A DNA stretch of 24,312 nucleotides from CAYYWP01 sp050176585 (GCA_050176585.1 JBFXHX010000047.1:1-24312); one strand, 5' to 3'. Positions 1 through 9,302 are shown, numbered from the stretch's first letter. Numbers and translations are program-made. The notes: generated from the letters alone by a model not told the origin.

Positions 1-54
1 CGGAATCCGTCAACCGCCCCTCGCCTATCTGATATACAGAGTGCGCCGGGAACC

Positions 55-1167
55 GTGGACGAGCAGCGCGACCGATTTCTCGCAAAAGTACGCCTCGACG
101 AACTGATCGAGCGCCTGTGGGACTCGGGCTATCGCGTGATCGGGCCCACGGTGCGCAACGGCGCGATCGCTTTCGATGAGGTGCGCTCCGTGCCGGACCT
201 GCCCGTCGGCTTACGCGACGAGCAGGAGCCCGGCCGTTACCGCCTGGCACCTGGCGCTGACGGCGAGGTGTTCGGAGTCGTCAACGGGCCCGGCGCGCTC
301 AAGCCGCTGGTCTTCGCGCCGACCGAGCCGCTCGTGGAAATGCGCCGGGAGGGCCAGAGCGTACGCGTGGCCGCGGTAGAACCCGACGCACCGCGCGTGG
401 CAGTGCTCGGCGTACGCGCCTGCGATCTCGCCGGCCTCGCCGTCCAAGACCGCATCTTCCTGTACGACCGACACCGCGACACCCACTACGCCGCGCGCCG
501 CGCGCAGCTGTTTCTGATCGCCGTGCAGTGCACGCGCTCGGTCGCGACCTGCTTCTGCACGTCCATGGGCACGGGGCCGCGAGCCGAGCGCGGTTTCGAT
601 CTCGTGCTCACCGAGCTCGACGACGGCTTCGTGCTCACCAGCGGTTCGCCGGCGGGCGCGGAATTGCTCGCCGATTGGCCGCTCCCGCCGGCGGAGCCGA
701 CAGCCACCGCGGAGGCCGAGCGGCGCGTTGCCGCCTGCGCGGCCAGCATGCGGCGACATCTCGACATCGGCGACCTGCCCCGATTGCTGTACGAGAACTT
801 CAACCACCCCCAATGGGACGACGTCGCCGATCGCTGCCTCTCGTGTACCAACTGCACGATGGTCTGCCCGACGTGCTTCTGCCATTCGGTCACGGACGCA
901 GCCGAGCTCAGCGGCGCCACGACGCGGCGCACGCGGCAGTGGGACTCGTGCTTTTCACACACTCACGGGCAGATACACGGCAAGAACTTCCGCCCGCACG
1001 TGCGCGAACGATACCGGCAGTGGCTGACCCACAAGCTGGCGTCCTGGATCGACCAATTCGGCTCCTCCGGTTGCGTCGGCTGCGGTCGGTGCATCACCTG
1101 GTGTCCCGTCGGCATCGATCTCACCGCGGAGATCGCGGCCATACGCGGCTCTGCCCGCAGCACATGA
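55..1167 (+). CDS. hydB: Group 3b [NiFe]-hydrogenase beta subunit, 4Fe-4S protein
   Basis: Electron-transfer subunit of a cytosolic NAD(P)-linked [NiFe]-hydrogenase (sulfhydrogenase HydB, related to sulfite reductase subunit AsrA). It should pass electrons between the small subunit and the flavin subunit. The 370-residue product ends in two ferredoxin-like cysteine clusters: CLSCTNCTMVCP begins at Cys261 and CVGCGRCITWCP begins at Cys340. The N-terminal half carries the family's opening pattern (LDELIERL..GYRVIGPT). The start is GTG at 55. The frame stays open back to base 1 and no clear ribosome site precedes the GTG, so the true start could lie upstream; 370 aa is close to the family length. 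The stop overlaps the next gene's ATG (ATGA), so translation is probably coupled. It is the first gene of a BGDA-order operon, as in Pyrococcus. The promoter is outside the window. Confidence 0.93.
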   Translation: MDEQRDRFLAKVRLDELIERLWDSGYRVIGPTVRNGAIAFDEVRSVPDLPVGLRDEQEPGRYRLAPGADGEVFGVVNGPGALKPLVFAPTEPLVEMRREGQSVRVAAVEPDAPRVAVLGVRACDLAGLAVQDRIFLYDRHRDTHYAARRAQLFLIAVQCTRSVATCFCTSMGTGPRAERGFDLVLTELDDGFVLTSGSPAGAELLADWPLPPAEPTATAEAERRVAACAASMRRHLDIGDLPRLLYENFNHPQWDDVADRCLSCTNCTMVCPTCFCHSVTDAAELSGATTRRTRQWDSCFSHTHGQIHGKNFRPHVRERYRQWLTHKLASWIDQFGSSGCVGCGRCITWCPVGIDLTAEIAAIRGSARST

Positions 1168-1979
1168 CGCCCTATTATCCGCACCCCGCGCGCGTCGTGG
1201 CGCGCCGTCAGGAGACGGCGGACATCGCCACTTTCACGTTGCGCTTCGTCGAGCCCGCCCGCGCGCACGCCTACTCTTTCGAGCTCGGGCAGTTCAACAT
1301 GCTCACGGCATTCGGCGTCGGCGAGGTGCCGATATCGATCATCTCCGATCCCGACGATCCCGGCCGCATCAGCCACACGATCCGCGCCGTCGGTCGGGTC
1401 ACCGACGTGATGCTGCGCTGGAAGGTCGGCGATGTCATCGGCCTTCGCGGCCCATTCGGCGTGGGCTGGCCGATGGCGGCGGCGCGCGGTCGTACGGTGG
1501 TCATCGTCACCGGAGGTCTGGGCTGCGCGCCCGTGGTGGGCGTCATCAACTACATCTTCCGCCGCCGTGACGATTTCGGCACCCTGCACATCCTGCACGG
1601 CGTGCGCACACCGCAGGACTTGCTCTACCGCGAGCACTTCGAGCGCTGGCGGGCACACCCGCGTACGCGGGTCTATTTGACCAGCGATGCACCCGACCGG
1701 ACCTGGCATTATCGCGTCGGCGTGGTCACCCAGCTGTTCGACGAGTTGGACGTCGACCCCTCCACCGTCGCCATGCTGTGTGGTCCGGAGGCGATGATGC
1801 AAGCGGCGGCGCGTGCACTGCGCGCCAAGAGTATCGCCGAGAGCGCGATTTACCTGTCCGTCGAGCGCAACATGCAGTGCGGCATCGGCCTTTGCGGCCA
1901 CTGCCAAGTCGGGCCGTACTTCTGCTGCAAAGATGGCCCGGTGTTCACGTACGCCGCCATCAAGCGCTGGTTGGGATGA
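1164..1979 (+). CDS. hydG: Group 3b [NiFe]-hydrogenase gamma subunit, FAD/NAD(P)-binding
   Basis: Flavin subunit that exchanges electrons with NAD(P)H, a member of the ferredoxin-NADP reductase / dihydroorotate dehydrogenase electron-transfer family. The 271-residue product shows an FAD-binding stretch (GQFNMLTAFGVGEVPISI, near residue 42), a nucleotide-binding glycine motif (VTGGLGCAP, near residue 114) and a C-terminal [2Fe-2S] site. The cluster cysteines are Cys239, Cys244, Cys247 and probably Cys255, just before the DGPVF signature. The start is ATG at 1164, inside the end of hydB (ATGA overlap). A longer open frame reaches back to 528, but it shadows hydB. The order beta-gamma-delta-alpha and this cofactor set identify a bidirectional group 3b enzyme rather than a membrane uptake hydrogenase. 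Which pyridine nucleotide it prefers cannot be read from the sequence; most studied 3b enzymes use NADP(H). Confidence 0.93.
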   Translation: MTPYYPHPARVVARRQETADIATFTLRFVEPARAHAYSFELGQFNMLTAFGVGEVPISIISDPDDPGRISHTIRAVGRVTDVMLRWKVGDVIGLRGPFGVGWPMAAARGRTVVIVTGGLGCAPVVGVINYIFRRRDDFGTLHILHGVRTPQDLLYREHFERWRAHPRTRVYLTSDAPDRTWHYRVGVVTQLFDELDVDPSTVAMLCGPEAMMQAAARALRAKSIAESAIYLSVERNMQCGIGLCGHCQVGPYFCCKDGPVFTYAAIKRWLG

Positions 1980-1986
1980 GCGGCAC

Positions 1987-2766
1987 ATGAAAGCGCGCCT
2001 CGCCGTGTTCAAGTTCGCTTCCTGCGACGGCTGCCAGCTGCAGGTGCTCAACTTGGAGGATGAGCTGCTGCTGCTGGCCGATCTCGTGGACCTCGCCTAC
2101 TTCCGCGAAGCGCGCGGTCGACAGCGACCCGGCCCGTACGACATCGCGCTGGTGGAAGGCAGCATCAGCACCCCGCACGACGCCGAGCGCATCGCACAGG
2201 TACGGGCCGACAGCAAATACCTCGTGACCATCGGCGCCTGTGCGACGGCAGGGGGCATTCAAGCGCTGCGCAACTGGGCCGACGTGGAAGAATACGCACA
2301 TACCGTCTACCCGAGCCCCGAGCTCATCAGCGCGCTCGCAACGTCCACGCCGATCGCCGCCCACGTGCATGTCGACTACGAGCTGTGGGGCTGTCCGATC
2401 GACCGCGGGCAGCTCGTGGCCGTGCTGCGCTCACTGCTCTCCGGTGCGCGGCCATCATTGCCCGCGCACAGCGTGTGCATGGAGTGCAAGCGCCGCGGCC
2501 ACACCTGCGTCGTCGTCGCGCGGGGCGAGCCGTGTCTGGGTCCGATCACCCGCACCGGCTGCGGCGCACTGTGCCCGGGTCTGGAACGCGGTTGCTACGG
2601 CTGCTTCGGGCCGTGCGACGACCCCAACCTCTTCGCGTTCACCAGCCTGCTCGCTGCCCAGGGTCTCGACCGCAACGCGGTGATCCGCCGGCTGCGCGGC
2701 ATCAATGGATATGCGCCCCCGATGCAGCGGGCGGCGGCGCTGGCCGCAGACAGGCAGAAACCGTAA
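1987..2766 (+). CDS. hydD: Group 3b [NiFe]-hydrogenase small (delta) subunit
   Basis: Iron-sulfur small subunit that lies next to the NiFe catalytic subunit and carries electrons away from it. In the 259-residue product the proximal cluster ligands are Cys13 and Cys16 (SCDGCQ), Cys85 (GACAT) and Cys136 (LWGCPID). The C-terminal third holds nine more cysteines between 164 and 210 (CMECKRRGHTC, CGALCPG, CYGCFGPC). These fit the two further [4Fe-4S] clusters of the F420-nonreducing/sulfhydrogenase small-subunit type. There is no Tat signal, as expected for a cytosolic enzyme. The start is ATG at 1987, seven bases after the hydG stop; a longer frame back to 1813 only overlaps hydG. The stop codon TAA shares its last base with the hydA ATG (TAATG), so the two structural subunits are probably made in step. 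Confidence 0.93.
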   Translation: MKARLAVFKFASCDGCQLQVLNLEDELLLLADLVDLAYFREARGRQRPGPYDIALVEGSISTPHDAERIAQVRADSKYLVTIGACATAGGIQALRNWADVEEYAHTVYPSPELISALATSTPIAAHVHVDYELWGCPIDRGQLVAVLRSLLSGARPSLPAHSVCMECKRRGHTCVVVARGEPCLGPITRTGCGALCPGLERGCYGCFGPCDDPNLFAFTSLLAAQGLDRNAVIRRLRGINGYAPPMQRAAALAADRQKP

Positions 2767-4061
2767 TGCCGTCCGGCTCGCGCACTATCGTGCTCGACTA
2801 CCTGGCGCGCGTCGAAGGAGAGGGCGCCCTCCACATCACGGTCGACGGCGGGCAGGTGACTGACCTACGGCTGCGCATCTTCGAGCCGCCGCGCTTCTTC
2901 GAGGCATTCCTGCGCGGGCGCGAGGCGCGGGAGGTTCCCGACCTGACGGCGCGCATCTGCGGCATCTGTCCGGTCGCCTATCAGATGAGCGCGGTGCACG
3001 CGCTGGAGCGGGCGTTCGACATCGCCATCGACCAGCGGATTCGCGCCCTGCGCCGCCTCTACTACTGCGGTGAGTGGATCGAGAGTCACGCGCTCCACAT
3101 CCATCTGCTCGCGGGGCCCGACTTCCTCGGCTGCGAAAGCGCGGTGACCTTGGCGCAGAAGGATCGCGCTGCGGTCGAGCGCGGCCTGCGCATGAAAAAA
3201 ACCGGCAATGCGATTGTCGCCTTGCTCGGCGGCCGATCGGTGCATCCGGTGGGAGCCTGCATCGGCGGGTTCACGCGCGCGCCCCGCCCGGCCGAGCTGC
3301 AGGCGTTGCGCGATCCGCTGCGCCGGCTCCGCGAGGACGCGCTGGCGTGCGTGCAGTGGGTGGCCGGATTCGACCTACCCGACCGCGCGGTCGACATGGA
3401 GTTCGTGGCCCTGCGCCATCCAGACGAGTATCCGTTGAATGAGGGTGCGCTGGTCTCCAGCAGAGGTTTGTGGTGTCCCCAAACGGCCTTCGAGGCCCAC
3501 TTCGAGGAGTTCCAGGTACCGCACTCGACCGCCTTGCATGCGCGGATCGTCGGGCGCGGGCCGTACTGTGTCGGGCCGCTCGCGCGCGTGAACCTGAACT
3601 TCGACCGGCTCGGGCCGGAGGTCACCGAAGCGGCGCGCGCCACCGGCCTCGCATGGCCGAACGCGAACATGCACACGAGTATCGTCGCGCGTGCATTGGA
3701 AATTCTCTACGCCGCCGGCGAGGCGGAGCGGATCATCGAGTGCTACGAACAGCCGGATCCGTCAGCGGTCACCTTCGCCCCGCGCGCCGCCCGTGGATGC
3801 GCAGTGACCGAGGCGCCGCGCGGCATCCTCTACCACGCCTACGAGACCGACGCGCAGGGACTGATCACCGCCGCCCGCATCGTGCCGCCGACGTCGCAGA
3901 ACCAGGCACAGATCGAGGCCGAGCTGCGCGAGGCGGCCCCAGCCCTGTTGCGCCGTCCGCACGCCCAGGCGGTGCGCGCGTGTGAGACGATCATCCGCAA
4001 CTACGATCCGTGCATTTCGTGCTCGACCCATTTCCTGCGGCTGACGGTGGACGAGCGATGA
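2766..4061 (+). CDS. hydA: Group 3b [NiFe]-hydrogenase large (alpha) catalytic subunit
   Basis: Catalytic subunit holding the NiFe(CN)2CO site that splits or forms H2. The 431-residue product has both metal-binding motifs. The N-terminal one is RICGICP (Cys65, Cys68). The C-terminal one is DPCISCSTH (Cys416, Cys419, His422). A conserved Glu lies in RVEGEG near the N-terminus. Nine residues follow His422. This tail should be removed by the adjacent endopeptidase once nickel is inserted. The start is ATG at 2766, overlapping the hydD stop. The stop overlaps the next ATG. No frameshift or missing ligand is seen, so the enzyme looks functional. HypA-F maturation genes are not in the window and must be elsewhere. 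Group 3b enzymes are known as oxygen-tolerant bidirectional hydrogenases that balance NADPH; that role is carried over from the family, not shown here. Confidence 0.95.
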   Translation: MPSGSRTIVLDYLARVEGEGALHITVDGGQVTDLRLRIFEPPRFFEAFLRGREAREVPDLTARICGICPVAYQMSAVHALERAFDIAIDQRIRALRRLYYCGEWIESHALHIHLLAGPDFLGCESAVTLAQKDRAAVERGLRMKKTGNAIVALLGGRSVHPVGACIGGFTRAPRPAELQALRDPLRRLREDALACVQWVAGFDLPDRAVDMEFVALRHPDEYPLNEGALVSSRGLWCPQTAFEAHFEEFQVPHSTALHARIVGRGPYCVGPLARVNLNFDRLGPEVTEAARATGLAWPNANMHTSIVARALEILYAAGEAERIIECYEQPDPSAVTFAPRAARGCAVTEAPRGILYHAYETDAQGLITAARIVPPTSQNQAQIEAELREAAPALLRRPHAQAVRACETIIRNYDPCISCSTHFLRLTVDER

Positions 4062-4555
4062 TGCGCGTGATCGGGATCGGCAGCCCGTGTGGCGATGATC
4101 GGATCGGGCTCGTGGTGGCAGCGAAGCTTCGCACCGTTCCACTGCGCGGGGTCGAGGTGGTGCTGGCCGATCGCCCCGGAATCGGGTTGATGGACGCGCT
4201 GGCGGACGCCGGCGCAGTGATCTTGATCGATGCGGTTCGGGCGCCGGCACCGGCTGGCTCGGTGTACGATCTCGACCTCGAAGCCGTGTCCGACGCGCCA
4301 GTGGCGCCGGTGTCCTCGCATAGCGTCGGCGTCGCCGAAACACTCGCGCTCGCCCGCGCGCTCGGTCGCCTGCCACCTCACGGACGTCTAATCGGCATCG
4401 TCATCGACGGCGTCCGCCCGACCCGCGATGGCCTCAGCCCACAGCTCGCATGCGCCGTCGACGAGGCTGTGCAGCGCGTGCGCGCGTGGATCACATTCTT
4501 CGCCGCGGCCCGAAGCTATCCAGGCTCGCTTGCCCGAGATGAACAGGCGCGGTGA
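4058..4555 (+). CDS. Hydrogenase maturation endopeptidase (HycI/HybD/FrxA family)
   Basis: Nickel-dependent protease that trims the C-terminus of the hydrogenase large subunit after NiFe insertion. The 165-residue product has the family fold landmarks. These are an N-terminal GIGSPCGDDRIG motif with an acidic residue at position 13 or 14, Asp58 in LIDAV, and His88 in SSHSVG. They match the three nickel-sensing positions known in HybD (Glu16, Asp62, His93). The start ATG at 4058 overlaps the hydA stop as ATGA; a second ATG directly follows. Its place as the last gene of the hydrogenase run says it serves HydA. The C-terminal 15 or so residues look unconserved. There is no other plausible function. 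Confidence 0.88.
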   Translation: MMRVIGIGSPCGDDRIGLVVAAKLRTVPLRGVEVVLADRPGIGLMDALADAGAVILIDAVRAPAPAGSVYDLDLEAVSDAPVAPVSSHSVGVAETLALARALGRLPPHGRLIGIVIDGVRPTRDGLSPQLACAVDEAVQRVRAWITFFAAARSYPGSLARDEQAR

Positions 4556-4682
4556 CCGGGCCCTGCGGCTCTATGTCCGAGCGTTCGATCCCGCACCGCC
4601 GCGGGTCCACCAGAGCGTGATGTGGGAAAGCTGGCGCACTGTCGTCGTGGGTCCAATGGAGCGCTGCCGGCGGGAGGTGTTC

Positions 4683-5087
4683 ATGGTGCGTTTTGGGTTT
4701 GTGGCTTGGGGGATTTTGGTCGGTACGGCTCTCATCGCGCAACGGCTGCACGCGGCGAACGGCAATCCCGGACGCGCCGCATACTTCCAGTATTGCAGCT
4801 CGTGTCACGGCATCGACGGTCGCGGGCATGGCGTCGTCGCCGAGAGCTTGCGCCCGAAACCCGCGGATCTGACCCAGCTGGCGCGAAAAAACGGGGGGGA
4901 ATTTCCGAATGACGCGGTCCGCGAGATCATCGACGGGCGCAGACGCATCGCCGCGCATGGGACCTCGGCCATGCCCGTCTGGGGAAGAGTCTTCAGCCAG
5001 GAGCCGGCTCACGAATCGCCCCAAGCGCACGCTCGATCGCAGCTGCAATTGTTGGCGGATTACTTGAGATCGATTCAGGCGCCTTGA
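4683..5087 (+). CDS. Periplasmic monoheme c-type cytochrome
   Basis: Small class I cytochrome c, exported and heme-loaded in the periplasm. The 134-residue product starts with a hydrophobic signal segment (VAWGILVGTALIA) and a probable cleavage after HA-A near residue 24. The heme motif is CSSCH (Cys38, Cys41, His42) and the likely axial methionine is Met97 in SAMPVWG. The start ATG at 4683 is chosen because a good ribosome site, GGGAGG at 4672-4677, precedes it; the frame is open further upstream without such a site. It lies 127 bp after the maturation protease in the same direction, so it may be the tail of the hydrogenase operon. A direct partnership would be odd, since the hydrogenase is cytosolic and this protein is periplasmic. 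The Met-ligand domain resembles the c subunits of oxidase-linked or dehydrogenase-linked cytochromes. Confidence 0.85.
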   Translation: MVRFGFVAWGILVGTALIAQRLHAANGNPGRAAYFQYCSSCHGIDGRGHGVVAESLRPKPADLTQLARKNGGEFPNDAVREIIDGRRRIAAHGTSAMPVWGRVFSQEPAHESPQAHARSQLQLLADYLRSIQAP

Positions 5088-5384
5088 CGGCGTGCTCGGC
5101 ACCTCGGAGTGTGCCATGTGGAAGCGATCCGCAAAACGATAGGCCGCTTGCACCCCCAAATGCGGCCTCATCGTGTTGGTGCGCATGGAGGACGAGTCAT
5201 CTCGTGCTGGGCTCCGTAACCCCGAGAACACCGTGCATACGACCCATCCCGGTGCTCACCGTACGCCATATGTGAATGGCATGCGCGCACGCGGGCAGAG
5301 CATGAGGGGATGCCTCGCGCACGCGCAGACGCACTCAATCTTGAGCGAAACCCAAAAGAACTGCCGGCGAATCAGCTGCGCTGT
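5088..5384. other. Intergenic stretch without a recognisable gene
   Basis: No reading frame here looks protein-like on either strand. A short hairpin with arms GGCAC and GTGCC (about 5097-5114) follows the cytochrome stop. It lacks a T run, so it is at best a weak terminator. The short forward frames over 5173-5439 have arginine- and serine-rich composition typical of shadows in high-GC DNA. Confidence 0.4.
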
Positions 5385-5570
5385 TCACACTTTTGTCAGG
5401 AGCGTGCGCTCGCGGAGCACGATGGCCATCCCGTCGTGAGCGAGCGAAGCACGAACCCCGCGCGCCGCCCCCATGGCCTGGACGCGTGCCTGCGCGGCTC
5501 GTTCGCTGCCGCCGACGATCCCGGTGCCGCAGTGCGTGAAGATTGCTGCGTGGATCCCTGCCGCGGCACA
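5385..5570 (-). pseudogene. Possible C-terminal remnant of a metallo-beta-lactamase-fold hydrolase
   Basis: About 50 residues on the minus strand (IFTHCGTGIVGGSERAA, then the GARGV and AHDGMAIVLR parts, ending in a stop at 5385) read like the C-terminal end of certain MBL-fold proteins, where a THCG motif is followed by a helix and a final HDGM..VLR strand. The sequence upstream of it, 5570-5711, does not continue the family, and no zinc-binding HxHxDH motif is present. I therefore call it a truncated fragment. The assignment rests on recalled family resemblance only. Confidence 0.35.
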
Positions 5571-5707
5571 CCAATTCGCGGCCCGCTGTTCACGTCTCGG
5601 CTGGGCGGCGCTCCAGCAGTCGCCGCAGCCTCGATGCCATGCGCTCACCAGTGACCGCATGCGCAGGCCGCAAACGCGGAGACACTGGGCGATAGAATTC
5701 ACCTGCC

Positions 5708-6289
5708 TCACTTGACGAAGGGAAGCGTCATCGTGCCGATGAAGGTTCCATCGTATGCCGTGAAGGCACAGCTTTCGCCCGCGAGCACCGGTTCGAGCCA
5801 GCGCAAACCCAAGGCCTCAGTGCTTTCGCCACCGCTACCACGGAGTCGCAGCTCAGCGGTCCCATGCAGCAGAACGCGCGGTTGATTGCCGCCCATGCTG
5901 TAATCGACGAGCGTGGCGCCGCCCCCAGCGTCAGTCTCCGGGATAGCCCGCATCACGAGCTCAGGAAGCATGACGAATCCGAAGTATACGTCGGAGCTGC
6001 CGAATACATCTTCGCCAAGACTACCCTCATCGGTGAACTCCGGTGCAAGGCGAGTCCAGATGACCATCACTCGACGGCCGCAGGTCCCGGCGGGTCCCGT
6101 CGCAACACCGTCATAGACGCAAAAGACACCAGGCGGCATTCCCTGCTGAAAGCTGAAGAGACACCGGGCAGTTCGCGCAGGGTTGAGCAGTGCATGAGTG
6201 GGGGGCTTCAGGGGCAGTGGCCCCTGGCCAGCGGCGCAAGGCACGCCTGCGAGTAGTATGGCGAGCACCGTCAGCGACGCGTAGATCAT
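5708..6289 (-). CDS. Secreted protein of unknown function
   Basis: I do not recognise this family. The 193-residue product begins with a clear signal peptide (MIYASLTVLAILLAGVPCAAG, probable cleavage after CAAG). This places the start at the ATG at 6289 rather than at an earlier in-frame ATG at 6481, whose extra 64 residues are low-complexity and uncharged in pattern. The mature part has paired cysteines (RCLFS, GVFCVYD, GTCGR, ESCAFTAYDG) that could form disulfides in the periplasm. It ends in a beta-strand-like FIGTMTLPFVK. No lipobox or membrane anchor follows. It stands alone on the minus strand between two decayed tracts, and no strong ribosome site is visible. Codon use and the signal peptide favour a real gene. 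Confidence 0.6.
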   Translation of the reverse strand: MIYASLTVLAILLAGVPCAAGQGPLPLKPPTHALLNPARTARCLFSFQQGMPPGVFCVYDGVATGPAGTCGRRVMVIWTRLAPEFTDEGSLGEDVFGSSDVYFGFVMLPELVMRAIPETDAGGGATLVDYSMGGNQPRVLLHGTAELRLRGSGGESTEALGLRWLEPVLAGESCAFTAYDGTFIGTMTLPFVK

Positions 6290-6500
6290 ATGGCGGCTGG
6301 CTGCGCGCCGCACCGGCTGAGCCTGAAGCTGAGGCGACGGAGAGCACCTCTTCGCTTTCGCGGGATCACCAGCCTGTGGGGCCCGCGAGCTGCCCGAGTG
6401 AGCCTTTCGGCTCCGGGCCGCCCCGGCGCAACCGCGATGCTCGTGGCCGTTCGGGCACGCGCTCATGCAAAGTCCTCTCACGCACTCAGGCTCCGCTGCT

Positions 6501-6823
6501 CTAGAGTCCGAACGGGTATGTTTCAGGCACGCCCGCGGTGCGCGGCGCGACGAGCGGAGTCACCGCGTGCGTCTCGTCGAACCAGACGTACTCATCGAAT
6601 TGAACCGGGAGCACCGCTTGAAAGTAGTGGCTGGCGAGCTCGGTTTCTCGAGCGCAGCGGTCATCGCCGCGACGATATAGGGCTGCGAGATCGTCTGCCC
6701 CGCATCGATGTGCAGCGGCGCATCCTCGTAGGCGAATTCCGCGAGCTCGGCAGCGATGAACGACTCGCGCGGCACGGCCCGCATCGCGGCCAGAAGCGGC
6801 AGATCGTTCACTCCGCGCGTCAC
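6501..6823 (-). pseudogene. Collapsed Pcm / erythromycin-esterase fusion remnant
   Basis: Two protein fragments lie back to back in different minus-strand frames. From 6823 to about 6655 the product reads as the N-terminus of protein-L-isoaspartate O-methyltransferase (LLAAMRAVPRESF, then FAYEDAPL and GQTISQPYIVAAMT). From about 6650 to the stop at 6501 it reads as the extreme C-terminus of the erythromycin-esterase family (ASHYFQAVLPVQFDEYVWFD and PETYPFGL). Proteins joining these two domains in this order exist. I infer one fusion gene that lost its middle: the methyltransferase SAM-binding core and the esterase catalytic histidines are absent. No activity is expected. Confidence 0.6.
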
Positions 6824-6966
6824 TCATCCGACGTCGTTCCCGTTCGTATTCCGCCACAGCTACTCCCTCCGCGTGTGCAACGGCTGGCCCAGCCAGGCCT
6901 CCGCAACGCGGAGCAAGCTGCTTGCCACTGCTGTCTGCATGCTCAGCAGCCGCGCCGGGGCTGACG

Positions 6967-6986
6967 GTTTCTCATACCCGCGAAGG
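6967..6986. promoter_or_regulatory. Putative activator-binding dyad, copy 1 (degenerate)
   Basis: GTTTC T CA TACC CG C GAAGG matches 11 of the 14 fixed positions of the dyad GTTTC-n-CA-n4-TG-n-GAAAC seen at 14218. It sits about 120 bp before the decayed CBS fragment, as copy 2 sits about 120 bp before the intact CBS gene. No good -24/-12 element follows it at the distance seen elsewhere, so it may be a relic. Confidence 0.4.
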
Positions 6987-7084
6987 GGGTGTCCTTGCTG
7001 CGCGAGGCCCATCGTCAACGGAAGGAGAGCCGGCCGCTACGTGCGAAATGGATCGGGCACCCGCGGATGTTCAGCACGCGTGAT

Positions 7085-7270
7085 GCGCCGGAACGAGCCA
7101 GGCGGAGTGGCGCACATGCGCGTCGGCCGCATGCGCCGCCTGCCGGTAGTGAAGGTCGTGGCGCGCTGGTCGGCATCATCGCACCCGATGACATATTGCC
7201 CGTGATCGCCGAAGAGTTCTCGTTGATCGGTGGCCTGATTCCGCGCGAGGCGCGCATCCGACCGCGGCTC
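7085..7270 (+). pseudogene. CBS-domain protein remnant
   Basis: Two pieces of a CBS domain in different frames. The first is MRVGRMRRLPVV (about 7116-7151). The second is GALVGIIAPDDILPVIAEEF followed by IGGLIPREARIRP (about 7160-7263). Read together across a small indel they make the usual end of a CBS module (grmRRLPVV..G.LVGII..DDIL). The first CBS domain and a credible start are missing. It lies directly upstream of an intact CBS gene, which suggests a tandem pair of which one copy decayed. Confidence 0.55.
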
Positions 7271-7295
7271 CTATACCGACGCGCTTGTTTCCCCC

Positions 7296-7315
7296 GCTTC
7301 GCACGAATGGGAAAC
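7296..7315. promoter_or_regulatory. Putative activator-binding dyad, copy 2
   Basis: GCTTCGCACGAATGGGAAAC matches 13 of 14 fixed positions of the dyad and shares its centre, CGCACGAATG, with the perfect copy at 14218. It lies 73 bp before the -24 element at 7388. Its centre is about 108 bp before the inferred transcription start, within the normal range for sigma54 enhancer sites. Confidence 0.6.
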
Positions 7316-7387
7316 GGCACCGGCTCTTGGTGGCGTTGCATTGTTAGGGCCCAGAGCTCTGCGCTGTGCCTGTGATCCGTGAGGCGC

Positions 7388-7403
7388 CGGCACGCATCTT
7401 GGG
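7388..7403 (+). promoter_or_regulatory. Putative sigma54 promoter of the CBS/response-regulator genes
   Basis: CGGCACG-CATC-TTGGG fits the -24/-12 pattern TGGCACG-n4-TTGCA except for the first T and a G in place of the usual C at -12. The GG and the -12 doublet are separated by the required 10 bases. Transcription would start near 7414, only three bases before the ATG at 7417, so the transcript would be leaderless or the real start codon lies a little downstream. Confidence 0.5.
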
Positions 7404-7416
7404 ATCATAATTTGGC

Positions 7417-7862
7417 ATGGCAAAGACACAACTGCGGGTTGCGGACCATATGACCGCCGACCCGGTCACATTGCAGCTCTCCGACCACCTCGACCTGGCA
7501 AGCGACATTATGGCGCTCGGCCGCATCCGGCACATGCCCGTGCTTTCACATGGCCGGCTCGTAGGCGTCATCAGCCAGCGCGACCTCTTCCACGCCGCGA
7601 TCTCCTCGGCTTTCACATTGAGCCTCGCAGCACAGCACGCGTGGCTAGCGAAGATTCCCGTGGCTGAGGTGATGACCGCAGAGGTCATTACGGCGAGGAT
7701 CGATTGGACAGTCCAGCAGGCGGTCGACGCAATGCTGGAACACCGTATCGGGTGCCTGCCGGTGATGCATGGCGATCACCTCGCCGGTCTGCTGACCAGC
7801 ACGGATTGCCTCCGTGCTCTCAGTGGCCTCTTGTCGGCGAGTGGACGCGACATGGGTGCTCC

Positions 7863-7866
<4 letters not shown>
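7417..7866 (+). CDS. CBS-domain pair protein
   Basis: Stand-alone Bateman module of 149 residues. The first CBS domain covers about residues 8-65 (VADHMTADPVTLQ to GVISQRDLF) and the second about 87-143 (VAEVMTAEVITA to GLLTSTDCL). Such proteins bind adenine nucleotides or S-adenosylmethionine and act as energy or redox sensors; the ligand here is unknown. No fused enzyme, channel or DNA-binding domain is present. The start is ATG at 7417. There is no ribosome site, and the next in-frame ATG, inside the first CBS domain, would remove conserved residues. The stop overlaps the ATG of the response regulator as ATGA, so the two are probably co-translated. A dyad and a sigma54-type promoter lie just upstream, hinting at control by that regulator. 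Confidence 0.88.

Positions 7867-9302
<1,436 letters not shown>

Noticed and set aside
211..885. Long minus-strand open frame opposite hydB
   Set aside because: Shadow frame in high-GC coding DNA; the plus strand carries a complete HydB with all its cysteine clusters.
963..2051. 362-codon minus-strand frame opposite hydG
   Set aside because: His/Arg/Ala-rich antisense shadow with no recognisable domain; the plus strand is an intact flavin subunit.
5094..5116. Hairpin GGCAC...GTGCC as terminator of the hydrogenase-cytochrome run
   Set aside because: Only a 5-bp stem with an 8-base loop and no following T run.
5332..5360. GAAAC-ending sequence resembling the dyad (CAATCTTGAGCGAAAC)
   Set aside because: Matches only about 8 of 14 fixed positions, with no symmetric left half and no -24/-12 element nearby.
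6985..6999. GG-n10-GC element ending TTGCT near the 6967 dyad
   Set aside because: The -24 side is a plain G run and the element would overlap the dyad itself, unlike the other four pairs.
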